Positions 48,058 to 58,681 of a stretch of 64,000 bases of DNA are shown here, in pieces. Each line of letters opens with the position of its first letter. Position 1 is the first letter of the stretch. Position numbers and translations under genes: made by a program. The notes under the pieces were generated by a model, which was not told where the DNA came from, ran no database searches, and saw only the letters and a list, made by a program, of their open reading frames with translations. Origin of the DNA: Cunninghamia lanceolata (taxonomy: Eukaryota; Streptophyta; Pinopsida; Cupressales; Cupressaceae); the NCBI GenBank assembly GCA_027924645.1, contig BSBN01000763.1, forward strand, positions 6,262,001-6,326,000. The letters run 5' to 3'.

Positions 48058-49510
48058 ATTGCAATTTTTTTGTCTAGGTTGTCAAGCACCTCAGATGAAC
48101 CATCAATAGACAATTTCATCCTAGACAAACATCTCTTTTCAATTTCAACCAAAATCTCATGGTTTACATATAGTGCTAACTATTTGGTTATAGCTAAATT
48201 TCCTCCATACCTTTCTCCTAGAGAACATAACAAATTAGTTGTGCAAAGTAAAAATTTCTCATGGATAAGTTGAATTTTGTTTCATACAGGTATTGATAAC
48301 GTCATGAGATGTTTAAGTGAGCATGAAGTTTTTGACATTCTTTGGGCATGTTATTCTAAACCTTGTGGAGGACATTTTGCTTCCCACCATACTGCCACCA
48401 AAGTATTGCATGTTGGCTACTATTGACCTACTCTGCATAAGGATCCAGAAAAATTTGTTTGTCAATGTGATAAGTGCCAACATATGGAGCGTCCCGCACA
48501 TTCCAATGAAATTCACTACATCCATAACTTTCTATATAACCTTTTGAAAAGTGGGGGATGGACTTTATTGGTCCTATTAACCCACCTTCTAACCATAAAG
48601 AGTACATCATGGTTTGCACTAACCATGTTACAAAGTGGGTAGAGATCAAATCCTTGAAGCATGCTTAGGATAAGAAAGTAGTTGAATTCCTACATGAAGA
48701 CATTTTCACAAGATATGGGGCCCCCAAGAAGATTGTCATTGATTAAGGACTATAATTTGCATCAAATCTCATCACTGCTTTAATCAAGGAATAGCCAATT
48801 CGACATAGAAAGTCTTCTCTGTATCATCCTCAAGCTAGTGACCAAGTTGAAGTTACTAATTAGAAACTAGATAATATTTTGACAAATATTATCTCTTTGT
48901 ACCACAAAGATTGGCTTCATCACCTACTTAAAGTTGTGTGGGATTACCAACTCACTTGGAAGACCACCACAAGACTCACTCCTTATGAGCTTGTTTATGG
49001 TAAGAGTGCACTTTTGCCCATCGAATTTGAGATTGAAACTTTAAGAACTACTTTATCTTTGGGCATGAATATTACATATGCACAAAAACAAAGGATTGAG
49101 CAATTACAATCTCTTGATGAATTAAAAAGATATACTTTGTTTCATTATGAAATTGCCTAATAGCAGTGAATCCAATGGCATGATCATTTCAACACAAAGA
49201 TTTCATTTCAACCAAGAGATTAGGCACTTTTGAATGACTCTTGCTTCCAAGATTTCAAAGGTAAATTCCACACTAGGTGGATAGGACCCTATGAGATTAA
49301 ACATTTCTTTGACAATGGAGATGTTAAATTACAGACTATAGATTTTGAATGAGTGGCCCTAATTGTCGGTGGTCATTAGCTGAGATTATATCATAAACCA
49401 TGTTCGAAAGAAAGTTTCTTGATGGAATTAGGAGAGGACCTCTAGCTTGTGGACTCTACCCCATTTGTGTCTACTACTATTTCACCACCTCCTTAGTTTC
49501 CATCTAGAAA
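48058..49510 (+). pseudogene. Gypsy integrase
   Basis: Resumes the plus-strand gypsy pol right after the LINE (IIAIFLSRLSS, then DKHLFSISTKISWFTYSANY). The zinc-binding HHCC region (about 48290-48480) reads ACYSKPCGGHFASHHTATKV and CQCDKCQHM. The first His, expected where Tyr 48352-48354 stands, is lost. The catalytic core shows MDFIGPINPPSNHKEY (about 48552-48605), IVID with two following stops (about 48735-48755), and QVEVTN (about 48845). KTTTRLTPYELVYGKSALLP (48960-49020) and a C-terminal WIGPYEIKHFFDNGDVKLQT-like segment (about 49280-49340) end it. Multiple nonsense codons and a frameshift near 48550 show it is dead. Confidence 0.9.
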
Positions 49511-50400
49511 TAATAATTAAAAAGAGCAATAATTTTAATAGTGGAAACCCCTTTGGGGCATTGTTGGATAATAGTAAATTGAAAACTAGTTTACTAGCAA
49601 ATTACTATTGAATTAAATATCCTAGTAATGAAAACCCATATGGTGTTACTATGTGATTAGAATACTAAAAACTAGGTGACCAATGGTTCCTAATTGGAAA
49701 AATTCTCATAGTACTTGCAACCTCATACTTGTAAGATCCTACTTGTAGCATCCTACTTCCAACATCCTACTTACATTGTCTACCTCATAGCCTCTTACAT
49801 GCAACCTATTGTTTCAATGCAACTTGGTAAGTGTCATCAATTTGCTTCATCAACTTGTGTGGCATGTGTGCATGTATTATACCACTTGGCACACATGTGT
49901 TGCTTTCTATTCATGAATTTTCTTTAACAACATCTGTATGGTTGAGTAAGCTTTTAGTACTTTCTATTACTTTTACTCACATTTCTTTATTTTTTAAATT
50001 AAACATTTTATAATTATTGTTTACCAGATCTATCATGCATTGAAATTACTTTTTGTTTCCTATCCCATCCTTTGTTTGTTGCCACCTCTCTGGTTCTCAC
50101 ATGCCAAGGGCAACACCCTTAATAAGTTGGGGGAGATCTTGTTTATAGATTGTCATGTCATTTATGATATATAACCTTGTCATGCATTCCCACTTGCTTA
50201 TGTCACCTTACTAAATGCTTTCTATGAGTAGTCATTATAACCATCCCATGTTGTGAAGTTATTGTTGCTAGATATCCATTTTGTTATAAAACTACTCACA
50301 ACTTGAGTTGCTGCATTTGTGCCATGATGGGAGGTTATTTGCATCACCATGATCCATATGGAGCTAAATTTGTCTAGTAATTTTCTTAGGCATTAGTTAT
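49511..50400 (+). other. Gypsy 3' spacer region
   Basis: After the integrase come CCCCTTTGGGGCATTGTTGG (49550-49569) and, at 50128-50143, AAGTTGGGGGAGAT, a purine-rich block often found between pol and extra ORFs in Athila/Tat-type elements. No coding domain. Confidence 0.5.
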
Positions 50401-50479
50401 TTTCTATAATGCAATATGGTTGTCATTCTTTGAGAGATTTTGTGGTATGATGATAGTGTCAACCTAGATTTTACTCAAG

Positions 50480-51300
50480 GGCTCCATGGAAATCAAGTTA
50501 ATTGTCATAGCTTACAATTCACATTGGATGAGGATCTTTTAGTTATAGCTATAAGACTCCCTATAGAGGGTGACATATGGTTCTATATTCACCCTAATAT
50601 TGATGAGTAGCAAGATGCCTTCTTGTTACTAGGAAGTCTATAGATAGTAAGGTAGACCATAGAATAAGATATATTTATTTATTAACTTCATTGGATGAGG
50701 TGGTGATTGTCCTCATGAAATATATCACTTGCAAAGGTAGGTATTCTAATATTTTCAATGTGCATTTTTATTTTATATGTCATCTACATCATAGCCGCTT
50801 TATGAACATTATTATTTCTTCATCCAATTGTTGTCACAAATGGCTAGAAAAGTCCAAAGAGGTTAGATTACACATTTAGCACATTATGGGGTTAATTAAA
50901 CTCATTTTACTCCAAGTTCTACAAAACCAAACCCTCCCTATTTCTTGGGACAACTACTTACAATAAGGAATCCCTAAGGTAGTTGCTACAAGATAAAGGA
51001 GAGGTAGTTGTTTACATATACCAGATGCACTCACTCATAATGAGGTTGGCCCAAGCTATGATCAAAAGAAATAGTAGAGATTGGTCATAGATGAGTCTAA
51101 TGAAGAATATATAACCTTTGTCTCAGCCTTGAAATTGCCTCAATATTGAAAACTTTGTTCTACCTCAAAGCTATCTGCACTAGCTCAAGCTACAAGTGAT
51201 GTAGCTAGTGGAGACTCTGAGGTGAAAGTTTTGGGACTTTATACTAGCCACACCGAATCACTTATAGATGAGCTCCTATTGGTCTCCTCTAAAACCTAAT
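50480..51300 (+). pseudogene. Gypsy extra ORF, relative of the 15.6-kb ORF
   Basis: Function unknown. Plus-strand text reads LQFTLDEDLLVIAIRLPIEG (about 50515-50570), then SLDEVVIVLMKYITCKGRYS (50690-50745) and FNVHFYFICHLHH. HIMGLIKLILLQVLQNQT (about 50880-50935) follows, and in a further frame DESNEEYITFVSALKLPQY with a Ser-rich tail (about 51085-51300). Order and motifs match the ORF at 15634: DEVV/WDKV, YITCKGRYS/YVTLxGCFG, VHFYFICHLHH/YHFTLLNYFRH. Frameshifts and stops are present. Its place 1 kb after the integrase in the same sense marks it as a 3' extra ORF of this gypsy element. Confidence 0.6.
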
Positions 51301-52087
51301 AGACAACACTCTAATGCAAGTTGAAAATGTAAGAATCTTATAAAATTTGAAAATATGCCACAGATTCTAGGTGATTGTGGTAGTATCAATGAATTGACAA
51401 CAACCACTTTGTGTGTGTATCCTTGAAGTATATTAATAATAAAATTACAAGTGTTGTTTTGAAGTAATTTATTCTACACTATTATGATAGTGGGGTGAAA
51501 AAGGGTCTACTCACTTTCACCAGTAGTAGCCATAATACTCCATTTAGTGCACGGTGTGGTGCATGTTTGTAATTTTGTACTATAAGGCATAATTGTGTAG
51601 CTATTACATTCTTATGATAAGCTTGGATCGTTTACTTCAACATTATTATTGTTTAATCGATAGTTGATACAGTTAACTATTCATCTTAGCTTTAAGCATT
51701 ACAATTATGTGTCTCTTTCTATGAAAATGTTAGAATCAATTGATATTTAGTTAAAGCATCATTTAAGGATTAAACAAGTAAGTTGCATGTGCACTTGTAG
51801 CAAGTAGGATTTACATTTTTTATCTAGAAAACCTTGTCGTATTCACTTTAGATCCTACATTCATACTAGATACCTAATTTAATTACCCGCATTTCTTTGC
51901 ATATACTTTTCTTGGACAGAATCATAATTATATGCCCCCCAAAAGACTTTGAACAAGATGACCATAATTTAGAAACCTATTATAAATAGTGGAAGCAACA
52001 CACAAGACATGGTTCAATCTCATCATATATCATAATTTAAATGTTCATAATTAGCAAGTAAAAATGACTTCACATGTAAAGAGGCAT
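51301..52087. other. AT-rich sequence, possible gypsy 3' end
   Basis: No coding domain. GTGGGGTGAAAAAGGG at about 51491-51506 is PPT-like, but I could not find LTR termini after it. Confidence 0.35.
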
Positions 52088-52561
52088 TCATAAAATCATC
52101 TTAATCATTATGTAAAAGTTCAAGCCACTAAAGCTTAAAATGTAATCTTGTAAGGAATGAAAAAGAGTAAAATCATTACTAACATTTAGATGAATAGCTA
52201 AGGATGTATCACTGTGAGGTATGACATCATTATGGGATGTATGAGTGAAACAAGCATGAGATGTAGAAGATTGATCATTATTTATCACATAATCATGTAT
52301 CAGAGGGGATATATTATCTAAAAAGCATAACTCTATGGATGTAAGATCATCATGACATGTGAAAGAAAGATCATCACAAGATACAACAATGTCATGAGTA
52401 GATGAAGGAGGTAAAACTATAGCATCCATGCTCATCCTACAAGGTGTAATCCAAGGTAGATCTTCACCAGACATGTACTCATCACTATCACAATCGACAT
52501 GATCACTATTAGGATTAAATGACATAAGTGTATAAAATAAGCATGGATGAGCACTAATCAA
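52088..52561 (-). pseudogene. Ser/Asp/His-rich ORF, likely gypsy fragment
   Basis: A 157-codon minus-strand open frame with no recognised domain. It starts MISAHPCLFYTLMSFNPNS and is dominated by Ser, Asp, His and Thr (CDDLSFTCHDDL, HTSHNDVIPHSDTSLAIHLN). The composition resembles the minus-strand gypsy pieces at 17880-18330. Like that one, it lies downstream of and antisense to an ORF of the 15.6-kb family. I infer a retroelement origin; alignment would be needed to confirm it. Confidence 0.35.
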
Positions 52562-53049
52562 CTTCAGGAAGGAGGAAAAAGATGAGACATATTAACATAA
52601 GACCTCCATAGAACACATATCCCTATCCTTAGTCTAATGTGTCAAGAGAATATCAAGGATTGAGGGATGATGTGTAATGAACGATTAAAAGCTATCAAAA
52701 TCTAAAATGAATGCATGGATATTAGTTAAGGAGAAAGAACTAAAATGAGCTGTAAGGTAGATTATTTTAGGGTGAGAGGATGAGCTAATATATGTGTCAC
52801 TATGCAATATCCAAACCCTAATCAAAGTATAGTAAGCATATAGAAGTAAAAATGAGTTCAAACCCCTAAGAAATTTGAAAATGAATGATAAAATCAAATC
52901 TAGAATTCCCTAAAATTAGTGAAGCTATACATCCTAGATGAAACTAGGTCATGTAAGAGTATATAGTTCACCAAAAGGTGAAGGGAAATAAAACTTTTCC
53001 CTAAAAGGGTTAACTAGAATAATTAATTAACATAAGCAATAAGCACATA

Positions 53050-53749
53050 ATTTTTTTTAGGAATTTATAGGTAGATCAAACCAATTACACATAACCCAAA
53101 GGAGATAATGATGCATACAATCTTACAGATTTACCATAATGCAAAGATCAATAGACAATCAACAAGATAACACAAGATATACCCTGGAAAAACCCTCATT
53201 GAGGGAAAAAACCCAACCTCCAAAAGCATCCATACTCAATGTATTATTCAGCAATAAGAAATTACAATACACTCACAGAGTCTCCATGAACACCTCTGAA
53301 ACATCAAGCTCCTCTAATGCATCCTCCATGTATCCAAGCATGAATCCACACATCCCATGCCATGCTTTACAATTGCACTCACAAGAAAAAACTCAATACA
53401 ATGATAGCCTCTCACACAACCTGTAAAATAAGAGCCAACCCAAACCACTCACTATGTGCTTGCTTTTATAGACTCAAGCTCACACAAATACATCTTGTGG
53501 TATTGGATAAAAACAATGTGACTCAAAACCATGAGCACAAAACCATTGACCCCAAAATTAATTATTTTGCACAAATAATAAATATTTATTTTATGTCTCC
53601 CAATGTTAAATACAACTTTTACAAGTGATACCAAATAAATATTTAATGTGGCTAAACACATAAATTAAGATGTACCACAAAAGAATATTTATTTTACATT
53701 ATTAAATTAATTAATGTTATGCAAGGTGAACAACACCTTTTTCCCAACA
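53050..53749 (-). mobile_element. Copia-type LTR, probably solo
   Basis: The minus strand begins TGTTGGGAAAAAGG at 53749. It has a TATA-like TCTATAAAAGC (about 53465-53475), then the U5-like text TTTTTCCCTCAATGAGGGTT and TTCCAGGGTATATC seen in many plant copia LTRs. AAATT follows the right end (53750-53754) and also precedes a TG at 52876, which would extend the LTR to 874 bp. In AT-rich DNA that match is weak, so the left end is uncertain. No primer site is seen. Confidence 0.55.
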
Positions 53750-53754
53750 AAATT

Positions 53755-54760
53755 GGTCTAGATAACATAGTTGGGAGTAATGAATATAATAATATTGGGA
53801 TACTAAATGCTAATTGCAGAAAGTAAGAAGATTAAGGTACTTTTCTCTAAGTATGAAGATCATGTATGAATTTCATGTAGACATTGAAATTCACCTAACT
53901 CAAGATTGGAAACTGGTCTTCTCTATCAATGTTTTGTCTTAGATTTGGAATACTTTGCACTATGTGGTAGGGGGTGATCCCACAATAGTGTGTTCCACTT
54001 TTTTGGCCAAAGTGGGATATTGAAATCAACATTTTAACCAAATTTTCACTTTCTGTCACATATAGCAACTAAACCGTTAAGAATTTGAAGATGATGTGAA
54101 CTAGTGATTTTAGAGATTTTATGTGTAGATTCGAATTTTTTTTTAATTTAAATTTTTAAAAATAATTTGTGAAATTTTTTACATTAATAACTTATTTTTT
54201 ATAGTTAACAATATTTTAAAAAAGCGTTTATTCCATATCGCATAACTTTTTTTATAGAAAAAATAAAATTATAAATTTTTAAATATAGATTTGTAACACC
54301 AATATCTAGCGTACATATATTTTTTCATAATTTTTTGTTGCATATTTTTTTTTTATTAATTTTTGAAGTGAGATTAATTATAATTTAGACAGGTTTATTT
54401 CATATCATATAACTTTTTTCGTATATATCCAAATTAACTTTTTTCATTGAAACAAGAACATCAATACCTAGTGCATAGATATTTTAAAGATTTTTTTCTC
54501 TATTTTACTACATTTCCACATGTGTAGAACAAAGACCTTGATGTTCGATGAAAAACCTATGTTCACTAGAAAATAGAAAATAAATATAATAATCAAATTA
54601 AATATATTTGGAATTATACTCTTTGGAAAGCTTATTCCAAGGGCTATGATCCTAGAAATTATCCTATCATGTCGATTCCATTCGCTAGTCCAACCCAAGA
54701 TTTGAAAAATAAAGTTTTGATGAAAATCTAAGGACTAAGGTGGAAAGGTCATATATGGGA
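53755..54760. other. AT-rich intergenic sequence
   Basis: No coding features. A small inverted repeat, CCACTTTTTTGGCCAAAGTGG, lies near 53996-54016. Confidence 0.5.
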
Positions 54761-55095
54761 CCTTCACTCAAAGGACCTTCGAATGAAGGTCCACAAGAAA
54801 ATTTTTTTAAAAAGCCTTCGAACAAAGGTCATTTCCATTAAAAGGAATAAAAGGGACCTTTGTTTGAAGGTCCCTTTTTATTCCTTTTATGGTAATGACC
54901 TTCATTCGAAGGAATTAAAAAACCTTCAAACGAAGGTCATTTCCATAAAAGGAATAAAAGGGACCTTCGTCTGAAGGTCCCTTTTTATTCCTTTTATGAA
55001 AATGACCTTCATTTGAAGGTAAGGTTGCATGAAATCCTTCGAACGAAGGTTCACCTTCATTCGAAGGTGATTTTTGACTCACCTTTAAACGAAGG
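54761..55095. repeat. Palindrome array: 11 copies of CCTTY-N4-RAAGG
   Basis: Eleven 14-bp palindromic modules occur in 335 bp, starting at 54761, 54776, 54815, 54857, 54899, 54923, 54964, 55006, 55036, 55054 and 55082. Modules 3-5 and 6-8 form two larger palindromes, 54815-54912 (98 bp) and 54923-55019 (97 bp). Their arms read GGTCATTWCCATAAAAGGAA and TAAAAGGGACC around a central module. These two are direct repeats with a 108-bp period. Transcribed, each would fold into a near-complete hairpin. The plus-strand open frame across it merely reads the repeat. Confidence 0.9.
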
Positions 55096-55551
55096 TGTTT
55101 GATAATTTTTCTCTTACCCTATACCAAATTCTAATGTCACACAAGTGGGACACACTACTATGGGTTTACCCTAGGTCAAGTCCATGGGTCTAGAACACTT
55201 TTGTGAATGTTAATCTAATCTCTAGTCATGGATTTAAACTAGTATAGTGTATACTCATGTCTCCTATTCCGTCTGGTTCGTTATTATCTACTCTTTTATG
55301 ATTAAGTTAGTAGTATTTAAGAATACCTTTAGAGGGCTACAAGATTACTAGGGCCCATGTTCTCCTAGACCAACCCTTGGAAAAGACTATCTTTATGGTT
55401 ATGCAAATAATTAAGGACAATAAGCTTTAAACATCCAGATGCTTCTATGATGATAATGTAGATTTTTATTCATCTTAGTGCAGCAATATAAGTGTTCCTA
55501 GCATGCTTCTTGAATGTGAATGATATGTGAGTGCTTACTTGATTTCTGGAT
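55096..55551. other. Unassigned sequence
   Basis: No coding domain or repeat recognised. Confidence 0.4.
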
Positions 55552-56273
55552 GTGTAAATGAATGTATTTAAATACAAGGACACACTAATAAATTTGCACG
55601 AACATGTGTTTAGTTAGCTCGAGGCATGAGATGAATCAAGGAGAGCTAGACAAAATTTGAACTTGGAATTTTTGAAATTTTAGGGGTCAAATTTATGTGT
55701 GTGGGATTGATCTTGTGTCTATAGGATTGACCTAAGACTTGAAAACAATAGAACCAAGGTTGATAATGAATGTATGGGGATGTGTGTAATACCAAGGATA
55801 ATAAATGAGGGAGTATAGAAATATGCATAGATACAAATAAAGGGTGAAAATATGTATAAATATAAGGACACAACAAAAAATTATACAAATGTGTTTTTAG
55901 TTAGCTCTAAGCATGAAAGGAATGAACATGAATTTACCAAAACTTGAATTTAGTTTTTTGAAAATTCAAGGGTCAAATTTGTGTGTGTACAAGATTGGAT
56001 CTAGGACTTGAAAATAATAGAATGAAGGTTGATAATGAATGTATGAGGATGTGTGCAATAATGGGCATAATAAATGTGGGATGTAAAGAAATATGCATAG
56101 ATATAGATAAAGGGTGTGAAAATGTGTGTAAATGGATAACAACATGGGAGAACAAGCCTAACTTTGCATAAGAGTACACCATTTGTCAATATGTAATTGC
56201 ATTAAGGCATTCTCTCAAAATGAGCACAAAACTAAATGGGAATTAGTATGGTTATGCAAATTTCACCATTATA
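55552..56273 (-). mobile_element. LTR fragment with internal duplication (same family as 26163)
   Basis: The minus strand starts TATAATGGTGAAATTTGCAT at 56273, matching TGTAATGGTGAAATTTACAT at 26163 with TG changed to TA. Further along, a segment is present twice in tandem (about 55552-55843 and 55844-56116): shared ACAAGGACACA, TGTTTTTAGTTAGCTC, GGGTCAAATTTRTGTGTGTG, GGTTGATAATGAATGTATG and AAATATGCATAGATA. No coding capacity. Confidence 0.65.
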
Positions 56274-56330
56274 ATATGATAAGTTAATTTTGATATTGAC
56301 ATGTTAAAAATGAAAGTGATGACCAAGTAC

Positions 56331-56570
56331 AAAAAAGAAAGTGTTGGCTAACTATGAGCTAACTTCCCTTGGAGTCAAAATAATGAGTTGTTGGTAGGAC
56401 CCAAAATTTTGATGTTTGTACCATACCAATTGGATCCACATAGCTATTGCTCATACCTACACATGGCATAATATAATTTATTAGTGGATGCCCTTGGGCA
56501 AGGTGAGGTCCATAGGCAATATGATGCTTATTATTTGAGGGCGTTAAGTCATCTTTAGGCAACTCTTCAG
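56331..56570 (+). pseudogene. Decayed duplicate of the host gene's promoter region
   Basis: Aligns by eye with 59163-59430, upstream of the arabinogalactan-peptide gene. Shared blocks include AAGAAAGTG, CTTCCCTT, GATGTTTG, GGATCCAC, CGGGCAAGGTGAGGTCCA (here TGGGCAAGGTGAGGTCCA) and TATTATTTGAGGGCGT. Most CG sites of the other copy are TG or CA here: ACGCGTGGCACG reads ACACATGGCATA. The GGGCAGC triplet of the other copy is absent. It is followed directly by chromovirus sequence, so it carries no gene. Confidence 0.75.
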
Positions 56571-56639
56571 TTACAAAGCTGCCTTTAACGCTTTCCTTCC
56601 TCTACACATGCCTTAGCAACTTGACCAAGGGTTTTACCA

Positions 56640-57743
56640 TAATTAAATTGCCAAGATCATTGTAACCTCTTCTTATTCCAAATATGGCTTGCAAAAATAT
56701 TTCCATGGCTTTCATTGTAGGTCTTCCTAAGTCTGGTGGTAAATAGGGCATTTTGGTCATTGTTGACCATCTAATCAAGTATGCTCATTTTTGTGCCCTA
56801 CCCCATTCTTACAGAATAGCAACAATGGGACAACACTTCTTCGACACAATCTTCAACTTTCATGGTATGTCCCACTCCATTGTTAATGATTGCAAATCTT
56901 GTCTTCACAAGCAACTTCTAGCAGGAATTATTTAAAGTACAAGGTACTCAATTGAACATGAGTTCAACCTGTCATCCTCATATTGACGGCCAAACAAAGT
57001 TTGTAAATAAATGCTTAGAAACTTACTTGAGAGTTTTTGTGTTTAGAAATAAGGGAAATGAGCTTGGTGGTTACCACTACTAGAATGGTGGTATAATACC
57101 ACTTGACATTATATGACTCTCTATATAGTCATTCCCCACCTTCATTGGCTACTTATGTTCTAGGTTCTTCCAAGGTCCACATTGTTGATAGCTCCCTTTC
57201 TCAACAAAAGAAATTTCTACAGGTCCTTAAGGACAATTTGCTACAAGCACATAACCACATAAAATAACAGGTAGATCAACATAGGTCTAGGTGTATCTTT
57301 GAAGTTGGGGATTGGGTCTTTCTACGACTACAACCTTACAAGCAATCCTTCTTGTACAACAAGGCAGGTTATAAGTTGGGTCCAAAATTTTATGCTCCTT
57401 ATCAAATGGTGCAAGAAATCAAGGAGGTGGAGTATAAGCTTACACTTCCCTATCTTCAAAGATGTGCCCAATTTTTCAAGTCTCTTGCCTCAAGAGAGTT
57501 ATTGGGCAATTTATATGAGTTCTGATCAAACTTCCCATTGGATGAGGAGGAATTTGTCTTTTTGGAACTAGAGAATTGGTCGTAGACAAGCCTACAAAAC
57601 AACTTCACCATCATGCTATTGAAGAGGTGTTAGACAATGGAAAGGAACGTATCCTACAGATGCCACCTAGAACCTCACCAACATTCTATCCAAGTCTTTG
57701 CATGTCAAGCTTCAAGGACGAAGCTTTTTTGAAGGGGAAGCAA
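56640..57743 (+). pseudogene. Chromovirus (gypsy) integrase and tail fragment
   Basis: Plus-strand reading across frames gives VGLPKSGGK-x-GILVIVDHLI (about 56725-56775), the integrase core with its first Asp position upstream degraded. It continues with GQHFFDTIFNFHGMSHSIVN (56830-56890), LNMSS-x-HPHIDGQTKFVNK-like (about 56955-57010), VFLRLQPYKQSFLYNKAGYK (57320-57380), LGPKFYAPYQMVQEIKEVEY, and a LASRELLGN/PLDEEEFVFLELE segment leading to the chromodomain position (about 57480-57570). RTKLF-x-RGSNV precedes the PPT. Gag, PR and RT are absent: only the 3' end of the element is here. Stops and frameshifts throughout. Confidence 0.8.
57729..57743 (+). other. Polypurine tract of the chromovirus
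   Basis: A GAAGGGGAAGCAA-containing purine run directly before the LTR start. Confidence 0.75.
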
Positions 57744-58049
57744 TGTTAGGAACCCCCATTGTGATATATGTATTAGTATTAGTTAGTATTAGCTTGGGTA
57801 GATATGCTTTATAAGTCACCCCATATGCTTAAGTAGAGTAAAATTAATTATCCCACATGCATGGATAATAGTACAATTATTTTTAGCTAGACTCTATATA
57901 TTGTAATAACTTAGCAAGTGTAAAACATTTTGGATATTGTAATTGGAGTTTCTGCTCTATTGGGAACCACAAACATAATATACAAGTATTCTCTTGCTCT
58001 TATTTTGTGTATATATTGTATTGTTCTTATTTTTTGCAGGTTCCTTACA
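57744..58049 (+). repeat. Chromovirus 3' LTR, 306 bp
   Basis: Begins TGTTAGGAACC and ends GGTTCCTTACA, near-perfect inverses 11 bases long. CTATATATTG lies mid-way as a possible TATA box. Confidence 0.8.
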
Positions 58050-58681
58050 CACCCTCATTTGCACACATTTCCATACTTTCACCTCTTACCTCGAGATTAT
58101 CACTTCCCTATCCAAATTCATATCCATGTTACTCAGGATCAATCTCATGACACACATGAATGGACCCATAATTTAAATATTCATATTCAAGTTCCAATGT
58201 TCCAGCCCCTTCCCACTAGCCATAATGAGTTGACTTAGTACACGCTTGTACTAAATGTTGAAATGTTTTAGTATTTAAAGACAATTAATGTGCAACTAAT
58301 TCATATACTAGGAATATGCAAAAATCAAGTGAATTTAGCAATTACAAGGTGAAATCATTAAACACACTTCGATTCTCCAAGGGACAAAGATATCATCTAC
58401 ATGTGTGGTGAATGTTGCCTTTAAATCTTAGCTCTAAGCCATAAAACCAACACATTAGGGGCTTTGATCCAAGAGAACTTTACCCTAGCGATCGGACATA
58501 TTCACCAAAGGTGTCTATAGACACCACAGTCCTTTCAAGCACATCAGATATCATAGATTAGGGCAACGATGATTCAAAAGTTTGTATTTTGCTAGTTTCG
58601 ATCCATGCATCATAGTTCAAATGTATAGTAATCAAGATTGAACTTACAATGCTCAGAATTAAACTACAAGTTTTTCACAAT
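58050..58681. other. AT-rich intergenic sequence
   Basis: No coding or repeat feature recognised. Confidence 0.5.

Noticed and set aside
52876..53749. Extending the copia-type LTR to 52876 on an AAATT match
   Set aside because: A 5-bp A/T match in AT-rich DNA is weak and the U5 would be unusually long; left end kept uncertain.
54783..54974. Open frame across the palindrome array
   Set aside because: It translates the repeat; the two halves of the product mirror the 108-bp period.
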